Origin: Amphimedon queenslandica
Taxonomy: Eukaryota > Porifera > Demospongiae > Haplosclerida > Niphatidae
Reading direction: 5' to 3'
DNA length: 20,478 nucleotides
Assembly: GCF_000090795.2 (NCBI RefSeq)
Contig: NW_003546944.1
Coordinates: forward strand, 20,381-40,858
The notes under the pieces are model-generated. The model was not told the DNA's origin. It searched no databases and was given only the letters and a program-made list of their open reading frames with translations. Of the stretch, positions 1-9,279 are shown piece by piece (within the stretch, counting starts at the first letter, position 1; every line of letters begins with the position of its first letter). Made by a program: the position numbers and the translations under genes.

Positions 1-31
1 AGGCAACTTTGTTTAAATCAACAGAAATTTT

Positions 32-68
32 GTTGCCAAAAGTAGAACACTGTTCTTCTTTTGGCAAC
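32..68. repeat. short GCAAC-type hairpin
   Basis: Positions 32-49 and 51-68 are inverted copies with one mismatch (arms begin GTTGCC and end GGCAAC), separated by one base. The motif resembles the termini of the larger palindrome at 135-295 and a small hairpin at 19503-19525. It probably belongs to a non-autonomous hairpin element. No gene is visible in 1-400 apart from these repeats and a stretch (about 310-400) that resembles the intron before exon 4 of the downstream Gpc1-like genes. Confidence 0.6.
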
Positions 69-134
69 GACGTTTACATACGTGAAAGTATCCACAAAGT
101 TGCTATAGTGGATGTTGGGCTATAGGCCTCCGGG

Positions 135-295
135 CCATACACTAAGCAACGTGTTGCTAGCAGCATTTGTGGTTACTTTGATCTTGTAAGCAACATGTTG
201 CCAGAAATAGAAGGCTGTTCTATTTCTGGCAACATGTTGCTTACAAGATCAGAGTAACCACAAATGCTGCTAGCAACATGTTGTCTAGTGTATGG
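135..295. mobile_element. near-perfect 160-bp palindrome (MITE-like hairpin element)
   Basis: Arms 135-212 and 218-295 are inverted copies with few mismatches around a loop of about five bases (213-217). The arms carry repeated CAACATGTTG-type motifs, so each arm is itself partly palindromic. There is no coding capacity. A self-complementary unit of this size is typical of a foldback/MITE element. No clear target-site duplication was identified. It lies just upstream of the broken Gpc1-like copy. Confidence 0.7.
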
Positions 296-404
296 GGGCC
301 TTGTGAATTATGAACAGGTATAGCAGGAAGTGTAATAAAAATGGACACTGCTCTCCCAGTCTTAATTGACAAAATAGCCATTCCCTGTTATGTTCACATG
401 TTCA

Positions 405-1077
405 TACAGTACCCCAGATCAAGGGTTTGATTTATGTGCTAATCCAACAGAGCCTGGAGTTAATGGATGTAACAACATTGGTTGGGATGAACTGATACTC
501 TATCCATTTATATTATATGGAATATGGATGGCATACTATGTACTAATAGTAAGTTATATAATATCGTACTAATGAGTTGACATTCATAACACTTCAGGTC
601 TTTTATTGGAAGGAAAAGATTATAAAAGACTGAGAGAAAATACATGACAGCATTCACAATAATGTCACAAGAGAAGAAAGGTGGTCTTATATATTCAATT
701 ACTAACTGTCTGGGACTAAAGTATCAGAAACAAATGTACTTTGTTGCTTACACAGTAATGGGATGCTAGTTATAGTTAGTTAACTAAAAGTAAATCTGGC
801 CTAACTAAAAGGGTTTTAGTTTTAGTTATAGTTAACTAAAACAACACTATTTATCGTAAGTATATATAGCCACTACTGACTGTAGACAGATTGACTGATC
901 AACTTTATGTCATTTTTATTTACTATTATCTTGTTCACTACCTCTTCTTTAGGTTAGTGTATTAATTACATTTTCTTTCTGGGGTTTGTCCTGGTTGCCA
1001 GTTACAATGGAGCTACTTTCTATATCAAGGTTGTTGGGAAAGAATATTATAAAAATGAAGAAAAGAAAAATGAATGA
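405..1077 (+). pseudogene. broken Gpc1/DUF2838-like copy A (exons 4-6 only)
   Basis: Three exons match the intact copies downstream: exon 4 near 405-548, exon 5 near 598-855 and exon 6 at 953-1077. Lesions are direct. The usual TTAG acceptor before exon 4 is lost, although a nearby CAG at 407-409 could keep the frame. A 4-bp insertion in exon 5 creates TGA at 631-633. An AT-rich insertion of about 80 bp splits exon 5 near 766-845. One extra base at the start of exon 6 creates TAA after three codons. Exons 1-3 are not found in the window; the expected place is partly occupied by hairpin elements. Exon 5 and 6 residues are of type II (like copies C and E). It is almost certainly non-functional. 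Confidence 0.85.
766..845. repeat. AT-rich inverted-repeat insertion in pseudogene exon 5
   Basis: The stretch is built from repeated TTAGTTATAGTTA and AACTAAAA words in both orientations. Exon 5 homology stops at about 765 and resumes just before the donor at 856 (TTATC|GTAAGT, matching TATATC|GTAAGT of other copies). The block is therefore an insertion into an exon. It may be a small hairpin element; exact ends are uncertain. Confidence 0.5.
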
Positions 1078-1439
1078 ATTATACAGTTCATACTGAGTAG
1101 CTAATATGTCATTTTGTTATTATGCCAGTGCATCATTGGATTACATGCAAGTTTATTGAAATGACTGCTAAAACTGATATTTTTACAATAACAATAAAGT
1201 TAGATCTGTACTGCTAATATTCGTGAGTGTCTTCATAATTTATACCATTAACTGAGTGTATGGAGTGTTTTGAAGTATAGTCATTCAGTCCAGCACTATA
1301 TAAACTCCAAATACAACATTAGTGCAATGCATAGTAGTATCTAACTTGATTACAGCCAATATTTGGAGCTGTTGCTAGTTGCTATGGCTTCTTCTAATAA
1401 GCAGCCATGAATGTTAAGATATGATACAACAGTATTAAA

Positions 1440-1451
1440 GGAAGTTGGCCC
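1440..1451 (+). promoter_or_regulatory. conserved GGAAGTTGGCCC box upstream of copy B
   Basis: This 12-base box recurs upstream of all four intact Gpc1-like copies, 47-70 bases before each ATG (also at 3280, 5766 and 7602), usually followed by CTTAA. It starts with an ETS-like GGAAGT core. Conservation alone could reflect recent duplication, so a promoter role is inferred. Confidence 0.3.
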
Positions 1452-1519
1452 TTAATAGTTAAAGGAATAAAAAATTAATTAATAGAAAGCCAGAAAGAAA
1501 GAGAAATAGATTAATGAGA

Positions 1520-2956
1520 ATGTCTGCTAACAAAGATAACAATGGTAAGCTCTAGATAGCAGTAACTCATACACTAATGATACCTCATTAGGAGAGCCTG
1601 ATACTGATGCTGTATACATTAGGAACCAGTTTGAGTATGATAGGATGCAGTCAATACATGAAGATATTGTTGCTATTGAGAAATTCCATGAGATGAAGGA
1701 CTCAACTGCAGACACCATCATCTATACTGTGTTTGTTTTTGAAACATTAATAACAGTGTTCCTAGCTGGGATGATCACTGAACACTATTACATTATACAC
1801 TCGATTGTAAGTATAGTCCATGTGTACAATAATATACATCATTTGTTTTAACTTAGAAACTGTCAATCCTCCTACCAGTGAAATACTATTTGCTTAAAAA
1901 AGACAATTTACAATACCGGTTGATAGAGCTATGCTACTATACACACGGACTCATCATGTTCTACATATGGTCTCCATGGAAACCTCCTGGATTGTTCCCT
2001 GCTCTGTTTTTCGCTGCTCATGGCCCACTGATATGGGCTATATATTTTTGGAGATTTTCTTTCGTGCCTCACTCAATAGACAAAATGGGCCAATTGTTCT
2101 TTCAGACTTCACCAGCTATTTGCACATGGAGCATGAGATGGTAAATTTCAAAAAGTTTTAGTTCAACTGACCAATTTAGAGTTTCCTCCAATCACCAAAG
2201 CTTGAATTAAAATGCATGCAACTGATGCAAGACTAAAAATACAGCTCAATAGATGTTAGCAGGAGTATAATAGGTTTATAAAAACAAACAATTATAATTG
2301 CTGTGAAATAGATTAGAGCCTGTATTGCGACCAGAAATTATAATATCAATCCATGTCTACATTAGGTACAGTACCCCAGATCAAGGGTTTGCCTTGTGTG
2401 CTAATCCAACAGAGCCTGGAGTTAATGGATGTAACAACATTGGTTGGGATGAACTGCTACTCTATCCATTTATATTATATGGAATATGGTTACTCTGCTA
2501 TGTACTAATAGTAAGTTCAGTTCATGTATAGGAATAATAACGTGTTTACATTCATGACACTATAGGTCTTCTATTGGAAGGCTAAAGTTATTGAGAAAAA
2601 TACATTTTCTACAGCAGCCACAGCAGTACTGTCAAAAGATAAGAGAGCAAAGGGCCTAGGAATGATATATACACTGACTCACCTTTTTGGACCTAAATAC
2701 CAAACACAGATGTACTTTGTTACATACACAATAATGGGATTCTTGTTTTGTGCACTAGCATACTTGTGCTTTATATCGTAAGTAACAATCAAACACTAGA
2801 GGCATTAAACTTACTATTTATTTTATTTGTAGGTTTGCTTTCAATTGTGTGTTCTTTTTTACATTTGTGCTAGTTGCCTGTTACAATGGAGCTACTTTCT
2901 ATATCAAGGTTGTTGGGAAAGAATATTATAAAAATGAAGAAAAGAAAAATGAGTAA
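1520..2956 (+). CDS. Gpc1/DUF2838 family membrane acyltransferase-like protein, copy B (type I)
   Basis: Six exons: 1520-1544, 1592-1806, 1857-2140, 2366-2510, 2566-2777 and 2833-2956. They join in frame to 334 aa with GT/AG introns of 47-225 bp. The ATG is the one conserved in all copies (MSANKD start). Exon 3 (residues 81-175) carries the family signature: WSPWKPPG at 118-125, HGPLIW at 135-140, WR at 145-146, VPHSIDK at 150-156 and a terminal RW at 174-175. Several hydrophobic segments (about 46-70, 103-120, 126-145, 203-226 and 275-318) indicate a polytopic ER-type membrane protein. In fungi and plants Gpc1 acylates glycerophosphocholine to lysophosphatidylcholine; that activity is inferred here. 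The usual FIH before the Pro is FFQ (Q163), so function may have diverged. It has a lysine/glutamate-rich C-terminal tail. Family assignment is from the signature only. Confidence 0.85.
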
Positions 2957-3279
2957 ATTAGAAGTTCATCATTTTTTTATTACGCCAGTGCATCATTGAA
3001 TTAGAATTTATTACAAGGTGTTAAGATTGACATTTTTGACAATGAGAATAATATTAGATCTATACTGCTATAACATTGATCAGTGTCATCATAATGTAGA
3101 CCATTATATTATATTGTATGGAGTTAGTTTGAAGTATAGTCATACAGTCAAACACTATAAACTCCTAATAAAATATTAGTGCAATATACATAATAGTACT
3201 TGAATTACAGCCAAACCTAATGGTAGTTGCTATGGCTTCTACTAATCAGCCATGAATGCTATTACTTGGAAGTGCTAAA

Positions 3280-3291
3280 GGAAGTGGGCCC
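3280..3291 (+). promoter_or_regulatory. conserved GGAAGTGGGCCC box upstream of copy C
   Basis: Same box as at 1440, with one change (T to G), 57 bases before the copy C ATG. A regulatory role is inferred from recurrence only. Confidence 0.3.
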
Positions 3292-3348
3292 TTAATTAAA
3301 GGAAAGGAGAAGAAGCCAAAGAAAAAAGCCTGAGGAAGATTAATGAGG

Positions 3349-5523
3349 ATGTCTGCTAACAAAGATAGCAATGGTAAGTTCTAGATAGCAGCAACTGATA
3401 CACTAATGATACTTCATTAGGAGAGACTGATACTGATGCTGTATACATTAGGAACCAGTTTGAGTATGATAGGATGCAGTCAATACATGAAGATATTGTT
3501 GCTATTGAGAGATTCCATGAGATGAAGGACTCAACTGCAGACACCATCATCTATACTGTGTTTGTTTTTGAGACATTGGTAACAGTGTTCCTAGCTGGGA
3601 TGATCACTGAACACTTTTACATTGTACACTCGATTGTAAGTATAATAATAATGTGCCTATCAATAGTATCCCCACCCCCTCCTGGGGCAGTTATGGGAAA
3701 GCCCATGAATTGATTTTCAAAAGTTCATAGAAAGTTCACAAAATATTAAGCTTTATTATTTTGTGCTTATTGAGAGTTTTAGACACCCTTAAAATTTTGA
3801 TTTACTTTTAAATTAATTAACTATTAAGTAATTAAAATGTAGACAAAATTACGTATTTCGAAGGCAATGGGACAGGTTCATATAAAAGTTCATAGTTCAT
3901 GTGCAATAGTTCGTAGAAAGTTTATAGATAAAAAGTGGTTGCTAGTAAGCTCACAAGAGGCACCAAAACTTCACAAATCTATGAACTTTGTTAATGATCT
4001 GGCAACCCTGGCTATGGGACTTTTAATGGGGCAATATCTATGAATGGGGCAAGTTCTCCAATTTCTTTTCCCATGGGTGGGGAAAGGTGGAGCATTGTAC
4101 ACGTGCTAAACTGCTTGAAAAATGGAGCCTAAAAAGGCAAAAAGAGCATAGTTGTGCAGCGAGCTAAAGGAACTTTGTCAGTCCTGCATGTATAATAGAA
4201 TTTAAACTTAGGACAAAAATATAGGGGGAAAGATGGGGGTAAGATGGAAGAAAGTACATTCTACAGAAGCCCCATATAGGTGGGGGATTGCAACTCACAA
4301 ACATGAAAATCCCCCTACTTCCCCCACCTTCCCCCTAGTCTGGCCCCGCCTCTTTGTTGCACAGGGGTGGCGCCACCCCCATGCAACGAAGAGGCGGGAC
4401 CAGACTACCTTCCTTCAGGAGAGGGGTGGGGCATACCATTGATAGGCGTTTAAACATTTATTTTGTTTTAATTTAGAAAGTTCTAGTCCTCCTACCCTTG
4501 AGGTGGTATGTGTTCAAACAAATTGGTAAACATTATTTCATGCTGGAGCTCTGCACATGGATACACATACTCATCATGATCTACATATGGTCTCCATGGA
4601 AACCTCCTGGGATGTTCCCTGCTCTATTCCTATTTGCTCATGGTCCACTGATATGGTCAGTTTATAACTGGAGGAATGCATTTGTACCTCATTCATCAGA
4701 GAAGATGTGTACACTGTTCATTCATATAGCACCAGCATTGGTCACTTGGAGCATCAGGTGGTGAGTATTAATACAGTTAGTTTGATATGGAAGCCAAAGC
4801 AATGCAAGGCAATAAATAAATACTATGACCTCAGTCTTGCTTTTATTTATAACATGTAGCAGAAAGTACAACACAAATGAAGACTGGTCTCCTAGTTGAC
4901 AAATTCATCCATGTTTACATTAGGTACAGTACCCCAGATCAAGGGTTTGAGTTGTGTGCTAATCCAACAGAGCCTGGAGTTAATGGATGTAACAACATTG
5001 GTTGGGATGAACTGATACTCTATCCATCAATAATATATGGAATATGGATATCATACTATGTACTAATAGTAAGTTATCTACTGGTACTAATGAGTTTATA
5101 TTCATAACTAATGTATAGGTGTTCTATTGGAAGGAAAAGATTATAAAAGAGAAGAAATACATGACAGCATTCACAATAATGTCACAAGAGAAGACAAAAG
5201 GCCCTATCTCTAGAGCTACTAATTGTCTGGGACCAAAGTATCAGAAACAGATGTACTTTACTACAATTACACTTGGTTCTGGGTTGTATATAGTAATGGC
5301 ATACTTATGCTTTATATCGTAAGTAAATATAATTATTCATAATAATTTAGAAAGTATTTAGTTATAATTTTACTTTACATTAATTTTGCTTATTCTTAGG
5401 TTAGTGTATAATTACATTTTCTTTATGGGGTTTGTCCTGGTTGCCTGTTACAATGGAGCTACTTTCTATATCAAGGTTGTTGGGAAAGAATATTATAAAA
5501 ATGAAGAAAAGAAAAACGAATAA
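3349..5523 (+). CDS. Gpc1/DUF2838 family membrane acyltransferase-like protein, copy C (type II)
   Basis: Exons 3349-3373, 3421-3635, 4477-4760, 4924-5068, 5119-5318 and 5400-5523 join in frame to 330 aa. Exon 2 is nearly identical to that of copy B. Exons 3 and 5 are clearly different: exon 3 starts KVLVLLPLRW, and exon 5 is four codons shorter and begins VFYWKEKIIKEKK. The signature is complete: WSPWKPPG, HGPLIW, WR, VPHSSEK and FIHIAP with H163, so type II looks closer to fungal and plant Gpc1. Intron 2 is about 840 bp because of a TIR element (3655-4447); the other introns are 47-163 bp. The exon-3 donor is GTGAGT. Expected role is glycerophosphocholine or lysophospholipid acylation in the ER membrane (inferred). 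Nearest relative in the array is copy E. Confidence 0.85.
3655..4447. mobile_element. TIR element (MITE-like) in intron 2 of copy C
   Basis: Intron 2 is about 50 bp in the other copies but about 840 bp here. The extra DNA starts GCCTATCAATAGTATCCCC and ends with the inverse of that sequence (GGGGCATACCATTGATAGGC), giving imperfect terminal inverted repeats of roughly 27-30 bp. There is no credible transposase ORF, so it is non-autonomous. The interior holds repeated AAGTTCATAG words in both orientations and a GC-rich palindrome at 4336-4407. No unambiguous target-site duplication was seen. Confidence 0.75.
4336..4407. repeat. GC-rich 72-bp palindrome inside the TIR element
   Basis: The sequence is symmetric about GGC|GCC at 4371/4372, with outer arms TAGTCTGG and CCAGACTA and only a few mismatches. 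It is far more GC-rich than its surroundings. It could be a nested palindromic element or a structural part of the host MITE. Confidence 0.65.
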
Positions 5524-5765
5524 ATTATACAGTTCATACTGAGTAGCTAATATGTCATTTTGTTATTAGGCCAGTGTATAAAACTACTTTTATTGTTTAC
5601 AATATTTAAATACTGTCATGCAGTGTCATTAATACAGTCTACTATATAGATAGACTGTATAGTCAAGTATCATAATAATAATCCAATTTCATGCAGCCAT
5701 GCATGGTTGCTATGGTCAACCCTGATAATATGTTAATTGGATATGATCCAATAGTCAGTGCTAAG

Positions 5766-5777
5766 GGAAGTTGGCCC
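5766..5777 (+). promoter_or_regulatory. conserved GGAAGTTGGCCC box upstream of copy D
   Basis: Same 12-base box as at 1440, 47 bases before the copy D ATG. Upstream sequence here is otherwise more diverged than in the other copies, which makes the retained box slightly more telling. Confidence 0.3.
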
Positions 5778-5824
5778 TGAAAAAGGAAAGGAGAAATAGA
5801 AACAAGGAGTAAGGATTAATGAGA

Positions 5825-7251
5825 ATGTCTGCTACCAAAGATAACAATGGTAAGTTCTAGATAGCACCAACTGATACACTAATGATACCTCATTAGGAGA
5901 GACTGATCCTGATAATCATGTACATATTAGGAACCAGTTTGAGTATCACAGGATGGAGTCAATACATGAAGATATTGTTGCTATTGAGAAATTTCAAAAG
6001 ATGAAGGACTCAACTGCAGACACCATCATCTATACTGTGTTTATTTTTGAGGCATTAGTAACAGTGTTCCTAGCTGGGATGATCACTGAACACTTTTACA
6101 TTGTACACTCAATTGTAAGTATAGTCCATGCATGGTATAATAATGAATTATCATTTGTTTTATTAGAAACTTTTGATTCTCCTACCAGTGAAATGGCATT
6201 TGCTCAGGAAAGATGACATGGATTATCGGTTGCTAGAGCTATGCTACTTTATACATATACTCATCATGTTCTACATATGGTCCCCATGGAAACCTGCTGG
6301 AATGTTCCCTGCTTTGTTCTTCTTTGCTCATGGTCCTCTGATGTGGTCAATGTATTTATGGAGAGTTGCTTTTGTGCCTCATTCAATAGACAAAATGGCC
6401 CAGTTATTCTTCCAGACTTCACCAGCTATTTGCACATGGACCATAAGATGGTAAATTATGAAATAGTGAATATCAATTTAATATTATAACACCTCCTCCA
6501 ATCACCACATATTAAGATGTATGTAAGCCTATATGGTAGAGCTTTACTCATAAAACTCAGGAAAGACCATTAGTATCAGTAACATAGGTTAAAAGCATTA
6601 TATTGCTGTGAAATAGGTTACTATAGGGTATCGAGTATTGCATGTCTACATATTAGGTACAGTACCCCAGATCAAGGGTTTGCCTTGTGTGCTAATCCAA
6701 CAGAGCCTGGAGTTAATGGATGTAACAGCATTGGTTGGGATGAACTGATACTCTATCCATTCATAATATATGGAATATGGATGGCATACTATGTACCAAT
6801 TGTAAGTTATATGCAACATAATAATGAGTTTATATTCATGACACTATACAGGTCTTCTATTGGAAGGCTGAAGTAATAAAAAAGAATAAATTGGCTACAG
6901 CAGCAACAGCAATACTGGAAAAAGACAAGAGTGCTAAGAGCCTAGGAATAATAAATACTATGGTTCACCTCTTGGGACCTAAATATCAAACACAGATGTA
7001 CTTTGTTGCAAGCATTCTAACTGGATACTTCCTACTGATACTGGCATACTTTTGCTATATATCGTATGTTGTCATAAATCATAACACATACATGCAGTGG
7101 TGCATTTATTATAAACTAATGTTGTAGGTTTGTTTTCAATTGTGTTCACTTTCTTACACTTGTCCTGGTTGCCTGTTACAATGGAGCTACTTTCTATATC
7201 AAGGTTGTTGGGAAAGAATATTATAAAAATGAAGAAAAGAAAAATGAATGA
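5825..7251 (+). CDS. Gpc1/DUF2838 family membrane acyltransferase-like protein, copy D (type I)
   Basis: Exons 5825-5849, 5897-6114, 6167-6450, 6657-6801, 6852-7063 and 7128-7251 join in frame to 335 aa. Exon 2 is one codon longer than in the other copies and differs near its start (HVHIR for AVYIR). Exon 3 carries WSPWKPAG, HGPLMW, WR, VPHSIDK and FFQTSP, so like copy B it has Gln in place of the type II His (Q164 here). Exon 5 is the longer type I form (VFYWKAEVIKKNK). The exon-5 donor is GTATGT rather than GTAAGT. Exon 6 starts FVFNCVHF, then rejoins the shared VLVACYNG segment and charged tail. Same inferred membrane location and biochemical class as copy B, its closest relative. Confidence 0.85.
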
Positions 7252-7601
7252 ATTAAAAGTTTATAGTACTGAGTAGCTAACATGTTTTTTGCTATTACGA
7301 CAGTGCATCATTGAATTACAATTAATTTCAGTGCAATGTGTTTAAATTGATATTTTACAATAACAATAATGTCACTAAGATACTGCTAACATTCATGAGT
7401 GTCATTATAATGTAGACTATTATACTGAGTGGAGTGTTTTGAAGTATAGTCATATAGTGAAGGACCTATAAACTCCTAATCAAATTACTGTAATCCAAAA
7501 TAGTATCTAACTTGATTACAGCCAATAAATGGAGCTGTTGCTAGTTGCTATGATAGCAGCTTCTAATAATCAACCATGAATGTTGATGCAAAAGTGTTGA
7601 A

Positions 7602-7613
7602 GGAAGTTGGCCC
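7602..7613 (+). promoter_or_regulatory. conserved GGAAGTTGGCCC box upstream of copy E
   Basis: Same box as at 1440, followed by TTAATAATTAAAGG, 57 bases before the copy E ATG. Confidence 0.3.
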
Positions 7614-7670
7614 TTAATAATTAAAGGAAGGAAGAAGAAGCCAGAAAGAAAGGGAAGAACATTAATAAGA

Positions 7671-9133
7671 ATGTCTGCTAACAAAGATAACAATGGTAAG
7701 TTCTAGATAGCAGCAACTGATACACTAATGATACCTCATTAGGAGAGACTGGTACTGATGCTGTATACATTAGGAACCAGTTTGAGTATGATAGGATGCA
7801 GTCAATACATGAAGATATTGTTGCTATTGAGAGATTCCATGAGATGAAGGACTCAAGGGTAGACACCATCATCTATACTGTGTTTGTTTTTGAGGCATTA
7901 GTAACAGGATTTCTAGCTGGGATGATCACTGAACACTATTACATTGTACACTCAATTGTAAGTATAATAATAATGTATTATGACATAGTTATTTTATTTT
8001 AATTTAGAAAGTTCTAGTCCTCCTACCATTGAGGTGGTATGTGTTCAAACAAATTGGTAAACATTATTTCATGCTAGAGCTCTGCACATGGATACACATA
8101 CTCATCATGTTCTACATATGGTCCCCATGGAAACCTCCTGGGATGTTCCCTGCTCTGTTCCTCTTTGCTCATGGTCCTTTGATATGGTCAGTCTATTACT
8201 GGAGGAATGCATTTGTACCTCATTCATCAGAGAAGATGTGTACACTGTTCATTCATATAGCACCAGCATTGGTCACTTGGAGCATCAGGTGGTAAGTTTT
8301 AATACTCTGAAGTTACCTTGATATGCAAGCAAAGCAAAGGCAAAGTGTCAAATGAATACTATTCATGGAGGTAGCTTCTCTTCTCACTTGCTTTTAAATA
8401 GTACAAGCTACTGGAGAAGCATTTTAAATGATTAGTGATCAGATAACGTATGAACATGTAGCAGAAAGCACAATAAAATGAAGACTGGTTTCCTAGTTGA
8501 CAAATTCATCCATATCTATACATTAGGTACAGTACCCCAGATCAAGGGTTTGACTTGTGTGCTAATCCAACAGAGCCTGGAGTTAATGGATGTAACAGCA
8601 TTGGTTGGGATGAACTGCTACTCTATCCATTTATAATATATGGAATATGGATGTCATACTATGTACTAATAGTAAGTTATCTACTGGTACTAATGAGTTG
8701 ACATTCATAACTAATGTATAGGTGTTCTATTGGAAGGAAAAGATTATAAAGGAGAAGAAATACATGACAGCATTCACAATAATGTCACAAGAGAAGAAGA
8801 GAGGTGCTATCTATACTGTTACTAATTGTCTGGGACCAAAGTATCAGAAACAAATGTACTTTTCTGCTTATACACTAGGAGCTGCGTTCTATATAGTAAT
8901 GGCATACTTGTGCTTTATATCGTAAGTAAAATAGACAATCATTTCATTATAGTTTAGATATTATGTAATTATGATTTTACTTTATAGCTTATTATTATCT
9001 TATTCTTAGGTTAGTGTATAATTACATTTTCTTTCTGGGGTTTGTGCTGGTTGCCAGTTACAATGGAGCTACTTTCTATATCAAGGTTGTTGGGAAAGAA
9101 TATTATAAAAGTGAAGAAAAGAAAAGTGAATAA
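7671..9133 (+). CDS. Gpc1/DUF2838 family membrane acyltransferase-like protein, copy E (type II)
   Basis: Exons 7671-7695, 7743-7957, 8008-8291, 8527-8671, 8722-8921 and 9010-9133 join in frame to 330 aa. Exon 3 is almost identical to copy C (KVLVLLPLRW start, VPHSSEK, FIHIAP with H163). Exon 5 is the shorter type II form (VFYWKEKIIKEKK) and exon 6 begins LVYNYIFFLG. Small differences from copy C include GTGF for TVF in exon 2, AS for AC before YNG in exon 6, and Ser for Asn in the charged tail. Intron 2 is only 50 bp, which shows the empty site for the element present in copy C. It is the last intact array member. Its terminal intron and exon form the left end of the segmental duplication repeated at 12302. 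Confidence 0.85.
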
Positions 9134-9279
9134 TTGAACAACTTGCAAGACATTCACATTGACAATACTTCTTTTACAATATGATAATACTTAAGTTAGT
9201 TAACATACACACGTACAAATTTGTAATAGAAGTGAGCTGATACATAAAAAACTGTTACATGTGATATTTTCAATTAAAT

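Noticed and set aside
1527-1721. Minus-strand ORF opposite exons 1-2 of copy B (and its equivalents at 3356-3550 and 7678-7872)
   Set aside because: It is the antisense shadow of the conserved exon 1-2 coding sequence, crosses its intron, and recurs only because the sense exons are conserved.
2325-2531. Plus-strand ORF with an ATG upstream of exon 4 (also at 390-572 and 4877-5107)
   Set aside because: The ORF reads through intron sequence into exon 4. The acceptor just before TACAGTACC joins in frame to exon 3, so these are not separate small genes.
4233-4442. 69-aa plus-strand ORF in intron 2 of copy C
   Set aside because: It lies inside the TIR element and across its GC-rich palindrome, has low-complexity composition and resembles no transposase.
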